Shown: piece by piece, positions 48,388 through 57,356 of the stretch
Layout: every line of letters begins with the position of its first letter
Position numbering within the stretch: the stretch's first letter is position 1
Assembly: GCA_964489705.1 (NCBI GenBank)
Contig: CAZAZQ010000013.1
Coordinates: 11,766-75,765, forward strand
DNA: 64,000 nt
Source: CAZAZQ01 sp964489705
Lineage (GTDB): Bacteria; Zixibacteria; MSB-5A5; GN15; FEB-12
Direction: 5' to 3'
Notes under the pieces: model-generated
What the model was told of the DNA's origin: nothing
The model's input: only the letters and a program-made list of their open reading frames with translations
Databases searched by the model: none
Position numbers and translations under genes: made by a program

Positions 48388-50424
48388 GTGAGGATAGCGT
48401 TGAAGGACATGAAGGTCGGTTTGACAGCATTGATAATGGGGGTACTCTGCATAGTAGCCGTTACATCGTATGCCGGCAGCGGCATGAATACGGATCCTTT
48501 GATGGCGATCGAACAAGACTACCAGGACGGTAAACTTTCATTGGATGAAAAAGTCAGATTGCAGATTACTGCCGTCAAACACCCCGAACAGCTTCCGCCC
48601 CAATACTTGCCGATGGCGCTGACAACCGGGCAGAAATATACCTCGCGTTACATCACCATGTTGTTGAAGGAAATCATCCTGCAATGGGATCAGCTTTCCG
48701 AAGAAACCCAGCAGGCATACTTGAGCGCTTTCGTTCGACACACCACGGAATTCGTTTATACTTCGCCGGGCGGTTTTTTCAAGCTTCACTACGACACAAC
48801 AGGAACCAACCGGGTTCCTGCGGCTGATGACGATTCCAGCGGCGTGCCGGATTTTGTCGAGAAGTGCGCTGCCTATTGCGACACCTCGTATAACATCCAA
48901 ATCTCGTGGGGATTTTTGCCGCCTCCTTCCGACGGCGGGTTGGGCGGAGATACCCTCTTTGACGTCTACTTTGAGGAAATGGGCTACTATGGCTATGCCC
49001 AGCCGGAGGGACCGGGACCCGAACCCTGGAACGACTACTACAGTTATTTGGTCCTCAATAACGACTTTTTAGGGTTTCCTCCCAACAATGACCCGGAAGG
49101 TAACCAGTACGGAGCCGCCAAGGTAACGGTGGCTCACGAGTTCCATCACTGCATCCAGTTTGCTTACGATATCAGCGAGGGAAGCTGGTATATGGAGTTG
49201 GATGCGACCAGTTGGGAAGATTTGGTTTTCGACTACTCTGACGACAATTACAATTACTTGAATTCTTTCTTCGACTACCCGGAAAAGTCGTTAATGGAAA
49301 ACACCAATCACGCCTATTCCTGCTTTATCTGGAACCTCTATTTGGCTCAGCGCTTCGATACGTCTTTGTTGGTCTCAGTATGGGAGGGGGCACGGTATGA
49401 TGATGTGTACAATACCCTTTCGGATACATTACTGGCGCGCTACGGGTGGACGCAAGATTCCGCCTTTGCCGAATTTACAACCTGGAATTATTGTACGTAC
49501 AATCGAGATGACGGTTTACACCATGAAGAAGCGTCGAGCTATCCATTAATCGCTATCGGGAGAACTCACGTGGCGTACCCGGTCAACTTCCAGACCTCTC
49601 CAACCGCGCCGTCAGGTTATGGGGCGTGCTACATACATTTCTTCCCTCAAGGAGCAACCGGCATTCTCCGCTTGACGTTTAACGGCGATAATTCACGAGA
49701 GTGGGCTGTTTATATTGACAAATCGACCATTGCCGGAGGGCATGAATTTGAAAAAGTCAATTTGGATTCCAACTATTATGCGCAGATTGACGTTTTCAAC
49801 TTTGAATCGTATGACCGGGTGGTCTTAATCAGTGCCAACACCAGCGAGTTCAGTTCCGGAGCATTTTTCAGTTACTCGGCGGAGATTCTCAAGCCGTACG
49901 CCTGTTCCTCGATTGTTTTGACGAACGATTCCATTGTTTACTCCGGCGGGTCTCGGGATTTCGAGTACCGGGTTTTCAATACTTCCTCTTTGAACGATGT
50001 CTTTGATATTATTGCCTGGGATGAGCTGGGATGGTTACCTCCCGATACCATCAGCAAAGCCATCCATGCCGGGGAAGACACGGTCTTTACTTTCCAAGTT
50101 CACCCTCCCCAGGGTACACCTTTGGGAATGACCTCGACGCTATACTTCAAGGTTCGCTCATGGGGCGATTCCACCGTGAGTGATCTGCAGGTTTCCGGCG
50201 GCAAAACCATCCTACAGCACGGAGATGCGGATTTTTCCGGAGAGATAAGTGTCTCGGATCTTACCTACCTTGTTTCTTACTTGTTCAAGTCTGGTCCGCC
50301 TCCAGTACCGGTAGAAGAAGCCGGTGACTTTAGTTGCGATTCCCTTGTGAACGTCGTCGACCTTACCGCGATGGTTTCATTTCTTTTCGGGGGAGGTGCT
50401 CCCCCGTCATGCAATCCGTATTAA
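48388..50424 (+). CDS. MXAN_6640-family putative metalloprotease with C-terminal dockerin
   Basis: A 678-residue exported protein with a signal peptide (hydrophobic core about 10-26). Its zinc motif HEFHH is at residues 250-254 (VTVAHEFHHCIQFAY), and LDATSWEDLVFD provides a likely third ligand region. A beta-rich middle is followed by a dockerin-like pair of calcium loops at about 605-678 (GDADFSGEISVSDLTYLVSY and GDFSCDSLVNVVDLTAMVSF). The start is uncertain. GTG at 48388 gives the longest protein; TTG at 48400 with GAGGAT upstream and ATG at 48409 are alternatives, both leaving the signal peptide intact. It is not obviously co-transcribed with its neighbours. Confidence 0.85.
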   Translation: MRIALKDMKVGLTALIMGVLCIVAVTSYAGSGMNTDPLMAIEQDYQDGKLSLDEKVRLQITAVKHPEQLPPQYLPMALTTGQKYTSRYITMLLKEIILQWDQLSEETQQAYLSAFVRHTTEFVYTSPGGFFKLHYDTTGTNRVPAADDDSSGVPDFVEKCAAYCDTSYNIQISWGFLPPPSDGGLGGDTLFDVYFEEMGYYGYAQPEGPGPEPWNDYYSYLVLNNDFLGFPPNNDPEGNQYGAAKVTVAHEFHHCIQFAYDISEGSWYMELDATSWEDLVFDYSDDNYNYLNSFFDYPEKSLMENTNHAYSCFIWNLYLAQRFDTSLLVSVWEGARYDDVYNTLSDTLLARYGWTQDSAFAEFTTWNYCTYNRDDGLHHEEASSYPLIAIGRTHVAYPVNFQTSPTAPSGYGACYIHFFPQGATGILRLTFNGDNSREWAVYIDKSTIAGGHEFEKVNLDSNYYAQIDVFNFESYDRVVLISANTSEFSSGAFFSYSAEILKPYACSSIVLTNDSIVYSGGSRDFEYRVFNTSSLNDVFDIIAWDELGWLPPDTISKAIHAGEDTVFTFQVHPPQGTPLGMTSTLYFKVRSWGDSTVSDLQVSGGKTILQHGDADFSGEISVSDLTYLVSYLFKSGPPPVPVEEAGDFSCDSLVNVVDLTAMVSFLFGGGAPPSCNPY

Positions 50425-50491
50425 GACTTCCGCTCGGCGACCGCCCCCAATCAAAATTTTCTTGTTGAGTCGTTTTTGTCGATTTTTTTAG

Positions 50492-50521
50492 TTGACTTGT
50501 TTCTCTCATTTCCGGTATCAA
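50492..50521 (+). promoter_or_regulatory. Promoter for the zinc-ribbon gene
   Basis: TTGACT (50492-50497), an 18-base spacer and TATCAA (50516-50521). It shares the GTTGACTTGT context with the promoter at 22960. Confidence 0.5.
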
Positions 50522-50604
50522 TACCCCGTGATAAAATAAAGTTACGTATTGCCTTGTTGACTCGGACCTCACGGATGACGTCCGAGACAAAAATAGGGGG
50601 ATGT

Positions 50605-50817
50605 ATGGATAACGGTTTCGAGCCGAAGATACTCATTTGTTGTGAGTGCGGACAAGAGTTCGTGTTCACGGTGGCTGCGCAAAAGTACTTTGCTGAGCGA
50701 GGATACACGGAAGATCCGAAGCGATGTAAGAGTTGTCATACGCGATATAAGAAATCGCAGCGTGATGCCCGGCACCAGCCTGAGCCTATTACTTCCGAAT
50801 CGAATTACCCGGAGTAA
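50605..50817 (+). CDS. Small zinc-ribbon protein
   Basis: A 70-residue cytoplasmic protein with a CxxC...CxxC zinc ribbon (ICCECGQEF then PKRCKSCHTRYK) and the interval YFAERGYTEDP, which matches the probable zinc-ribbon domain of small DNA- or RNA-associated proteins. The ATG at 50605 with AGGGGG 4 bases upstream is clearly better than the longer frame. It carries its own promoter and terminator, so it is a single-gene unit. The exact role is unknown. Confidence 0.85.
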   Translation: MDNGFEPKILICCECGQEFVFTVAAQKYFAERGYTEDPKRCKSCHTRYKKSQRDARHQPEPITSESNYPE

Positions 50818-50836
50818 CGAGCAGTCAAAACAATAA

Positions 50837-50864
50837 CCCCGGTCGAAAAATCGACCGGGGTTTT
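50837..50864 (+). terminator. Terminator of the zinc-ribbon gene
   Basis: A 10-base-pair perfect stem CCCCGGTCGA/TCGACCGGGG with an AAAA loop, followed by four T. It lies 19 bases after the stop and also faces the convergent M6 protease gene. Confidence 0.85.
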
Positions 50865-50919
50865 AATGGGGTAACCAGGGAAAAAGGGGGTTACCCGATG
50901 TTCAGGGGGTATGGCATTC

Positions 50920-52662
50920 CTATCTCACTAACATCATCTTCTTGGTTACACATGTTCCACCGGCAGTGAACCGATAGAAATATACACCGGATGAGACTTC
51001 TTGTCCATTCGAATCGCATCCGTCCCACACCACCCTTCCGGAACCGGCTTCGAGCGTTCCCGCAAAGAGTGTTTTAACCTTCTGTCCCATAACGTTATAA
51101 ATTTCCAGCGCCGCGGTTGTTTTATCCGAAACGGAATAGAAAATGGTCGTCGAGGGATTGAACGGATTCGGGTAATTTTGTGACAGTTCGATGGTCACGG
51201 GAAGCAAGACGCCGGTACTGTCTCCTCCTGTCCCGGAGGACAACCCCACCGTAAAATCTGCGTACATGACCGCCCCGGAGACTGAAATATCGTCCACAAT
51301 GACAGACGTGGCGCTGTCATTATAGGCATGGGAGCTCGGGGTGGAAAGAGCACTGAAGGTCGTGTTGTTTGTGCTTCCGGGAAACGGATCTCCGGTGTCG
51401 CCGTAATCCGTTTTATGTTCCAACTCGAAGAGACCGTCTGCCTGTTCCAGAGCTACTTTGTAATGCACCCCGCTCGGTTGACCGGACCACCATTCCTCGG
51501 TATTGCCGGCTTTGCTTTCGTCAATGTGCCAAATGAGCAACCCGTCGCCGGGGAGATAGCTGTCGTACCCGACCTTCTGTCGGTTTTCCACCAAAAAGTA
51601 TTCATTGCCGATAACGCCGCCGTTCCAGAGGCGATAGATGTCGGCCGTCTCCTCCACTTGCACGATAGCTTGGGATAAAGTGGTGGCGGTGACATTTTGC
51701 GGGGTGGCAAGGCCCATCTGCACCCGACTCCAGGCACACGGATGAGCCGGTGAGCGGCCGAATCCCTGGGGTCCCAACCAACAGCCGAACGACATCAAGC
51801 CCCACCGGCCGATGCCGTTGGATGAGTAATCGGTATCGTATAAATCGGGTAAGCCGAAGCCGTGTCCCAGTTCATGGGCGTAGACACCGATAGTCATGTC
51901 GCCGGGGGTTTGCCAAAACTCCGGTTGGATAGTGTAGTCTCGGATGTAGACGCCGTCTTTCAACCGTGGCGTTATGCTCCACTTATGAGACCAAATGTCG
52001 TCATTGCTTCCGCTCAATTCCGCCCCGGTGCCGCTATGGACCACGATGAGGACGTCAACGATGCCGTCACCGTTGTTGTCATAGTTGGAAAAATCCACGT
52101 GGGCGTCGACCAGGTCGACAAGGTCTTCAACCAGCTTTTGAGTGTTTTGCGGATATGTCCCGGTGCCGTTTTGTCCGTTGACATAGTAGGCGTATGTCTG
52201 CGGTGCCGTCTGCCAGCCCAAGGTGGAAGGGAGATTGACGGTGACAATATCCAGTTGTCCGTAGGAAATTTCATGGTAATAATCCGCTACCGTGCTGCCT
52301 ATCGTATCAAAGAGAAGGGAATCGAAGAATGTTGCTCCCACCGAACTGGGATGGTCGGTGAACTGCACCAAAATCGCCAACGCTTTGAATTCTCCCGAGA
52401 GGAGCGGACTGTTCGTTCTGTCCGGTGACGTTTGCGCCTCCTTGCTCAGAGAACGTATCTCGCCGGTGCAAATACCTTTGGCGTGCATTTGGTCAAGATG
52501 GCTGAAGAAGTAAGGAGCTTCCACGGTGTCGCTTTTCAGTTGTTCCAGCAGACGAGGATGAGGAGGCGCCCCCTGAACCACTCCAAAGAGAAACAGACCA
52601 AGCCCTATGCTTATCCCGACGATATTCAGCCAACCGATGCGATGTCGAACATGCCTTTTCAT
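50920..52662 (-). CDS. M6-family metalloprotease with FlgD-like/T9SS-type C-terminal domain
   Basis: About 580 residues with a signal peptide (about 8-31). The catalytic domain includes AHELGHGFGLPDLYDT, with zinc ligands H263 and H267 and a GLPDLYD continuation typical of immune-inhibitor-A-like M6 peptidases. The C-terminal ~85 residues (LSQNYPNPFNPSTTIFYSVS, LEIYNVMGQKVKTL, SSGVYFYRF) are a FlgD-like immunoglobulin fold often annotated as a type IX secretion sorting tail. The ATG at 52662 follows AAGGGG by 9 bases; a GTG at 52671 is weaker. It is the last gene of the sigma-54-type operon. It is probably exported and surface-displayed or released. Confidence 0.93.
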   Translation of the reverse strand: MKRHVRHRIGWLNIVGISIGLGLFLFGVVQGAPPHPRLLEQLKSDTVEAPYFFSHLDQMHAKGICTGEIRSLSKEAQTSPDRTNSPLLSGEFKALAILVQFTDHPSSVGATFFDSLLFDTIGSTVADYYHEISYGQLDIVTVNLPSTLGWQTAPQTYAYYVNGQNGTGTYPQNTQKLVEDLVDLVDAHVDFSNYDNNGDGIVDVLIVVHSGTGAELSGSNDDIWSHKWSITPRLKDGVYIRDYTIQPEFWQTPGDMTIGVYAHELGHGFGLPDLYDTDYSSNGIGRWGLMSFGCWLGPQGFGRSPAHPCAWSRVQMGLATPQNVTATTLSQAIVQVEETADIYRLWNGGVIGNEYFLVENRQKVGYDSYLPGDGLLIWHIDESKAGNTEEWWSGQPSGVHYKVALEQADGLFELEHKTDYGDTGDPFPGSTNNTTFSALSTPSSHAYNDSATSVIVDDISVSGAVMYADFTVGLSSGTGGDSTGVLLPVTIELSQNYPNPFNPSTTIFYSVSDKTTAALEIYNVMGQKVKTLFAGTLEAGSGRVVWDGCDSNGQEVSSGVYFYRFTAGGTCVTKKMMLVR

Positions 52663-52674
52663 GATATTCACCCC

Positions 52675-53979
52675 TTAGAAGTGGAATCCCGTCGAGAGAG
52701 CGAAATTGAGTTCTTTGGCGGAGTAGGGGGAAAAACCGGTGCCGGTAACTAAGGCGAGGTCGAGATAGAACAGCGGCAAATTCAAGCCGGTACCGACGGA
52801 GAAAGCGGTATTCTCGCTGCCGCCCGTGGCAAAACCGCCTCGCAACGGAATCACCGGCGTGACCCACCACTCGACACCACCGGCAATGCGGGGTTTGGAG
52901 GACGAACCGGCCGCTCGCCGGAATCCCTGCTCCCAGTCGAGTGCCCACAGGAGAGAGCCGGACGTCCGCGCCAAACCAACCGTCATAACGGAAGGAAGGG
53001 TCGTCGAGAAAGGAGGAATGTCCTTGGTGTAGTCGTCTGAGACAATGTAATCTTCGTTCATGTTCTCGACGGTCATGGTGTCAAAGCTGAAAAGGTAACC
53101 ATGCTCCTCTGTCTCCCGAGTCCACGAAACGGTGCTGAGGAAGTTCTTTACCCGCCAACCTGCCGTATAGCTGTCGTTGAGACGAATCGCCGCTCCGATA
53201 TCCAAAGCGTAACCGGTACCGCCGGTGGAAGTTTGCGAGGTCAGGTAGCCATCCCCGGAGAAACCGGTGGCATACGTAGCCAACATCCCCTCCAAGTCGA
53301 CGATACGTTCCACTGCCAGTCCTTTGATATATTTCACCGTCGCGCCGACGGCGACTTGACGGGTACCGGCTTCGTATATGGGCATCCCATAAGAGAGTCC
53401 GGCTGAAACATAGCCGACCGCATCGAGGTACGTGCCGGTCAAATCGATGACGTCGGCGAACGAATTGCCGTTGAGAATCAAATCGATGACATCTTTGCTG
53501 ACATTGGCGTCGGCGAGGGCTTCAAGAGCAACAGAGAAGACCAGGGGACCGGATGTGGTCGCCAGCGCCGCCGCTTCCACATCGGCAACGACGCTCAATC
53601 CTTCGTCAGGTACCCGTCCGAGCAGGTAGTCTTTGTCACCATCGGTCAAGAAGGCGCCGGTATATTTATTGTAATCGCCCAGCGAAAAAGCATTGTTGGA
53701 AATGTTGGCGCCGAGCCCGAAAAGCTCGATGCCGCGGCTTTGGTAACCGGCAAGTCCAAGATTAGCCGGATTGTACCGGGCGGCATCGACCCCCATCGCC
53801 AAACCGATGTGGGCTCCTCCCATGCCGACCGCGCGTGCGGAGGCTTTTTCCGCACTATGGCTTTGACTGAAAGTCAACAGAGCCGCGAGCAGAGCCAGCA
53901 AGAGGATTTTCCCGGCGATAAGGAATGGTTTTCGTTCAACCGCCGATGCCCGTACTGAGGATGTATGTGGATATTTCAT
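52675..53979 (-). CDS. PorV-like outer-membrane protein (FadL/TraF-type barrel)
   Basis: About 434 residues. An export segment (about residues 17-40) precedes ARAVGMGGAHIGLAMGVDAARYNPANLGL, the hallmark of PorV/PorQ and DUF5723/TraF-like outer-membrane proteins. The rest is barrel-like and ends in a terminal Phe (LSTGFHF). In Bacteroidota, PorV carries T9SS cargo to its anchoring machinery. Being next to a protease with a T9SS-like tail suggests an analogous role, which is inference. GGAGG lies just before the chosen ATG (53979). It is followed by the M6 gene 12 bases later. Confidence 0.87.
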   Translation of the reverse strand: MKYPHTSSVRASAVERKPFLIAGKILLLALLAALLTFSQSHSAEKASARAVGMGGAHIGLAMGVDAARYNPANLGLAGYQSRGIELFGLGANISNNAFSLGDYNKYTGAFLTDGDKDYLLGRVPDEGLSVVADVEAAALATTSGPLVFSVALEALADANVSKDVIDLILNGNSFADVIDLTGTYLDAVGYVSAGLSYGMPIYEAGTRQVAVGATVKYIKGLAVERIVDLEGMLATYATGFSGDGYLTSQTSTGGTGYALDIGAAIRLNDSYTAGWRVKNFLSTVSWTRETEEHGYLFSFDTMTVENMNEDYIVSDDYTKDIPPFSTTLPSVMTVGLARTSGSLLWALDWEQGFRRAAGSSSKPRIAGGVEWWVTPVIPLRGGFATGGSENTAFSVGTGLNLPLFYLDLALVTGTGFSPYSAKELNFALSTGFHF

Positions 53980-53992
53980 CGTTAGCCTCCTT

Positions 53993-56056
53993 TTAGAATT
54001 CACCGTCAAAGTGGTACTCGACTTCGAGGTATCCTGTGATGGTGAGATAATCGTTTTGCGTCAGCTTTACGACCTGTCCGTTGGTGCTTTCGAGGGTGAT
54101 TTGCTGTCCGATGTAGAGGGTGTCGTTTTCAAGGATGCGGCGAACATCCGCGCTGTCCAAGTATATCTCCTGATACCCGGTTGAAGCCGTGTCAATGACG
54201 ATTCCATTCGCAGAAACCGGGGCAGCCGTGATGGAGAGGGAATCGAATGTTTTTACCGGCGTCGTATAGATCGAGACGGAATCTCCGCCGAGATACAAGT
54301 CGACCTGGGCGCCGAGCGGCAGATGACTGGTAATGTTATAGACCAAACGTCCGGAAATAAAGTGATCGGTGATGGCGTCGATGTTGTCTTGACTTATCTC
54401 CGTGCTCTGAATGTCGGTTTCAAAAGTCGTCTCGTTGATGATGAGTGCCAGAGGGGCGGAGATGTTGATGCGGGCTTGAACAAAGTCGTTTGCCTTGATG
54501 GTGCCTTGGTACAACCCATCTCCGAATGTCACCGAACCGGTCACATCGATATGAGTCGGGAAGGGATAGAGAAAGTCGGCGACGGTACTGTCGGTAATGG
54601 TGCTTATCGAAGTGCTGTCATACCCGCTGGGGGCGATGTCGCCGATGAAATGGAGACTCTTGCCGTTGTTGCCTTGTAAGAGCACATCAAGGTGTCCCGG
54701 CAGGTTGATACCGTTTTCCACTTCCAGCGTTAAAAGAGCGGAAGCAAACTGTACCGAATCCAATCCCGTCGGGGCGTCGATATCTTGGGAGACGTTTACA
54801 AAGTCAGCGGAAATGGTGTCGAACACTCCCGTGACTGACCCGAAAGCAAGATTAGTCAAACTGGCATCGACAAAGAAACTGTCGTCCGCGTTCACTTGAA
54901 CCTGCTGGCTGGTGCCGGGAAGGGAAACGGAGACGTTTACCTGAATCTCCTGCGGGAGAGTGTTGTCCTGCGGAACCAAACGGTATTGGCTGAGATCTAT
55001 AGAGGTGTTGGTGCTTTGTCTGCCGACGAGATGCTGGTTGATGGAGAGGGGAATATCGCTGGAGGAAATGAAATCGGGAAGGGTAATCACCAAGTCGGCA
55101 TCGAGGTTGGTTTCGTTAATAATTTGCAGGTTCAGCGTACCGCTGGAAAGGGTGGCGGTATCGATGCGGTTATTTTCATCCAAAGGAATAGTGGTCGGGT
55201 ATTCGCGGGAGAAAGACGGGATTTCCGCCGTTGCCGACGAGACCACCAAACTGTCGGAAAAAAGCAACTCCGTTCCAATCGCCCGCGTGGAAGCCGAGTC
55301 AACTGTGCCTCCCGGCGTGTAACAATGAGAGTTCACCCGCAGGGAATTCGAAATACTGGCGTTGTTGAGGGGAATGTGACTGGTATCGGACGTTCCGTGG
55401 AGGATCGGTTGCGGGAAGGTATCGGTGGCGATAACCTGACTGTAGAAGTTGTCATAGATTTCGACAATGACCGTATCCAGATCGATTCCTAAGTTGTTGT
55501 CGATGACGATATCAACGTACCCGTCGGCAATAGTAGCCTGGGTGAAGGTCGAAATGGTGGGCATGTCGTTGTACAAGTCGAAGCTCCCGGCGGCAACGTC
55601 GGCGCTGTCACCCGGCAAGGAGCTGGCAAGCCCCGCGATGGTTGTCAGGCTGACCGTCACCGGATCGACACTCGGTGAGCTGATGCTTACCGTCCCGAGC
55701 TTTTCCGAAATGACGCTGTTGATGTCAGGGGTGGTCAAGAGGTCGGCATCCAGTCGGATGGTGTCGAGCTCTTCCGTGATGGATAAAGACGCCAGCCCGC
55801 TGCTGTCGAACCCAACTTCGTCTTGGCCGATTTCGTCAACCAGCTCTTCCATCGGGAAGAGGCGGTTTATCATCGGAACGGTCAAGTTGGTGTTCCATTC
55901 GGGAGCTTCCGGTTTTTTGACGGTACACTGGGTCAACGTCAGAAAGGTGACGATAATCGCCAGCCCCAAAAAGAGCTTGGTGCCCAATTTGAAGACAAAC
56001 GAATCAAGGAAACTTTCCGAATATTCTCTTCTTCTTTTTTTCCTTCTTTTTGCCAT
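53993..56056 (-). CDS. Large beta-rich secreted or lipid-anchored protein, unknown family
   Basis: About 687 residues. A basic N-terminus precedes a hydrophobic segment (about 25-43) ending in LTLTQCTVKK. The Cys in TQC could be a lipid attachment site, although Q at -1 is unusual, so it may instead be an anchored or signal-cleaved protein. The rest is long runs of short, Ser/Thr/Asp-rich beta segments, suggesting repeated immunoglobulin-like or solenoid modules with no recognised motif. The ATG at 56056 has GGGGGA about 4 bases upstream. It begins the operon with the PorV-like gene (13 bases on) and is headed by a sigma-54-like promoter. Confidence 0.75.
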   Translation of the reverse strand: MAKRRKKRRREYSESFLDSFVFKLGTKLFLGLAIIVTFLTLTQCTVKKPEAPEWNTNLTVPMINRLFPMEELVDEIGQDEVGFDSSGLASLSITEELDTIRLDADLLTTPDINSVISEKLGTVSISSPSVDPVTVSLTTIAGLASSLPGDSADVAAGSFDLYNDMPTISTFTQATIADGYVDIVIDNNLGIDLDTVIVEIYDNFYSQVIATDTFPQPILHGTSDTSHIPLNNASISNSLRVNSHCYTPGGTVDSASTRAIGTELLFSDSLVVSSATAEIPSFSREYPTTIPLDENNRIDTATLSSGTLNLQIINETNLDADLVITLPDFISSSDIPLSINQHLVGRQSTNTSIDLSQYRLVPQDNTLPQEIQVNVSVSLPGTSQQVQVNADDSFFVDASLTNLAFGSVTGVFDTISADFVNVSQDIDAPTGLDSVQFASALLTLEVENGINLPGHLDVLLQGNNGKSLHFIGDIAPSGYDSTSISTITDSTVADFLYPFPTHIDVTGSVTFGDGLYQGTIKANDFVQARINISAPLALIINETTFETDIQSTEISQDNIDAITDHFISGRLVYNITSHLPLGAQVDLYLGGDSVSIYTTPVKTFDSLSITAAPVSANGIVIDTASTGYQEIYLDSADVRRILENDTLYIGQQITLESTNGQVVKLTQNDYLTITGYLEVEYHFDGEF

Positions 56057-56106
56057 AGTGTCCCCCAAAGCATAATTTCCACGTATCTGTTTCTTTCAGT
56101 TGAAGC

Positions 56107-56122
56107 GCAAAGAGAGTGCCAA
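56107..56122 (-). promoter_or_regulatory. Sigma-54-type promoter of the secreted-protease operon
   Basis: On the minus strand, TTGGCAC (56122-56116), then five bases (TCTCT), then TTGC (56110-56107), matching the TGGCAC-N5-TTGC consensus exactly. Transcription would start about 12 bases later (near 56095), leaving a leader of about 39 bases. It requires RpoN and an enhancer-binding ATPase, neither of which is in the window. Confidence 0.72.
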
Positions 56123-56218
56123 CGCCGAAATCTCTCGGTTATTCCTTGCCGGAGAATAAGTTAGGGGGCTGGTATGGGAGCCGTCCCATAGCCGGAAACC
56201 TTGTGAAACACCTTATCC

Positions 56219-56236
56219 TATGGGGATTTCCCCATA
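56219..56236. promoter_or_regulatory. Palindromic operator candidate upstream of the WYL regulator
   Basis: TATGGGGA (56219-56226), a 2-base gap and TCCCCATA (56229-56236) form a perfect 8-base inverted repeat. It is in the divergent region between the sigma-54 operon and the WYL gene, within 55 bases of the regulator's start, and fits autoregulation. Another CTATGGG/CCCATAG pair overlaps it more loosely. Confidence 0.5.
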
Positions 56237-56288
56237 TTGTGTCTTTTTTGTTTTTGTGTATATTGTGTATATGGGAACAACAGCACGA

Positions 56289-57248
56289 ATGGCAAAATAT
56301 GACCGGCTCCTGTATATTTTGAATCTGCTGAGGGCGCGGCGAAATCTCAACGCCAGAATGCTTGCCCAAGAGTGCGGGGTGACGGAGCGCTCTATTTACC
56401 GGGACATCGTCGCCCTATCTGAAGCCAACGTCCCCATCTATTATGACAATGGGTACAAGTTAGCTTCCGGAAATTTCCTTCCGCCGCTGAATTTCAGTTT
56501 TGACGAATACCAGTGTCTGAAGCTGGCGATGGAGTCCTCACCATTGACCAAGGTGCCGAAATATCGAGCCTTGATAAAAAAGATTCAGGCGAAAATCGAC
56601 GCCGGTTTGTCGGATTCGGTCAAGAAGGAGAAAAAGTTCGCTCCTCAGACCACCCGCATCGACATTCTTACCTCGGAGGGACAGGAAAGGGGGGAGAGGT
56701 TCTACGGTGATATTGAAAAGGCGATAACGGATTGGCGCTGCTTGGAGGTGGAATACCACTCCATCCACAGCGGGGTGACAACCAGAGTGGTAGAGCCGTA
56801 CTTTATTATTTTTCGAGGTCGGGCGTTTTACTTTGTGGCGTACTGCCGAATGAGAAAAGAATTTCGAACCTTTCGGATTGAACGGGTCTCCCGCCTGAAA
56901 ATCCTTGAGGAGAAATTTCAGAAAGATGATTCCGTTACGCCGGAGACGTATTTCGAGGGAAGCTGGGAAGTCTACAGCGGTGAGCCGGTCGAAGTAGTGG
57001 CACGTTTCCGAGGAGCCGCCGCCCGCGTGATTCTTTCAGGGAACCATCATCCCAAAGAAAAAGTGGAAAAGATAAGCGAAGATGACGTTATCTATCGGGT
57101 GGTCACGCGAGGGACCGAAGAGATTCAACGCTGGTTGCTTGGTTTCGGCACCGAGGTGGAAGTGCTGGAACCGGCTCATCTTCGAGAAAGCCTTGCCGCC
57201 ATCGGAACGTATCTCTCCTCGACATATTCTTCCGAGGCACATTCCTAA
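56289..57248 (+). CDS. WYL-domain transcriptional regulator
   Basis: About 319 residues. An N-terminal winged helix-turn-helix (about 1-60, YDRLLYILNLLRARRNLNAR, then ECGVTERSIYRDI) is followed by a WYL domain (about 145-235, CLEVEYHSIHSG, YFIIFRGRAFYFVAYC, RTFRIERVSRLKIL) and a C-terminal extension (about 235-315). WYL regulators respond to a ligand, often nucleic-acid derived, and either repress or activate. The ATG at 56289 is preferred; one at 56271 overlaps AT-rich promoter-like sequence. It may control the divergent protease operon and/or itself through the palindrome at 56219-56236. Confidence 0.92.
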   Translation: MAKYDRLLYILNLLRARRNLNARMLAQECGVTERSIYRDIVALSEANVPIYYDNGYKLASGNFLPPLNFSFDEYQCLKLAMESSPLTKVPKYRALIKKIQAKIDAGLSDSVKKEKKFAPQTTRIDILTSEGQERGERFYGDIEKAITDWRCLEVEYHSIHSGVTTRVVEPYFIIFRGRAFYFVAYCRMRKEFRTFRIERVSRLKILEEKFQKDDSVTPETYFEGSWEVYSGEPVEVVARFRGAAARVILSGNHHPKEKVEKISEDDVIYRVVTRGTEEIQRWLLGFGTEVEVLEPAHLRESLAAIGTYLSSTYSSEAHS

Positions 57249-57282
57249 TCTTCTTCACGGAGGAACATGAAGAAAAATTCCA

Positions 57283-57310
57283 TTGGGTAAATGGGGAATC
57301 CGGTTATATT
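57283..57310 (+). promoter_or_regulatory. Promoter for the FG-GAP/dockerin gene
   Basis: TTGGGT (57283-57288), a 16-base spacer and TATATT (57305-57310), about 47 bases before the ATG at 57357. Confidence 0.45.
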
Positions 57311-57356
57311 ACGGAAAGTAGAGAAAATCTTCATTCTAATATCAAGGAGTATCTTC

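Noticed and set aside
57267..57290. Seven-codon ATG ORF with a good GGAGG before it
   Set aside because: It lies upstream of the promoter proposed for the next gene and right after the WYL stop; too short, and no leader-peptide features such as repeated codons or attenuator stems.
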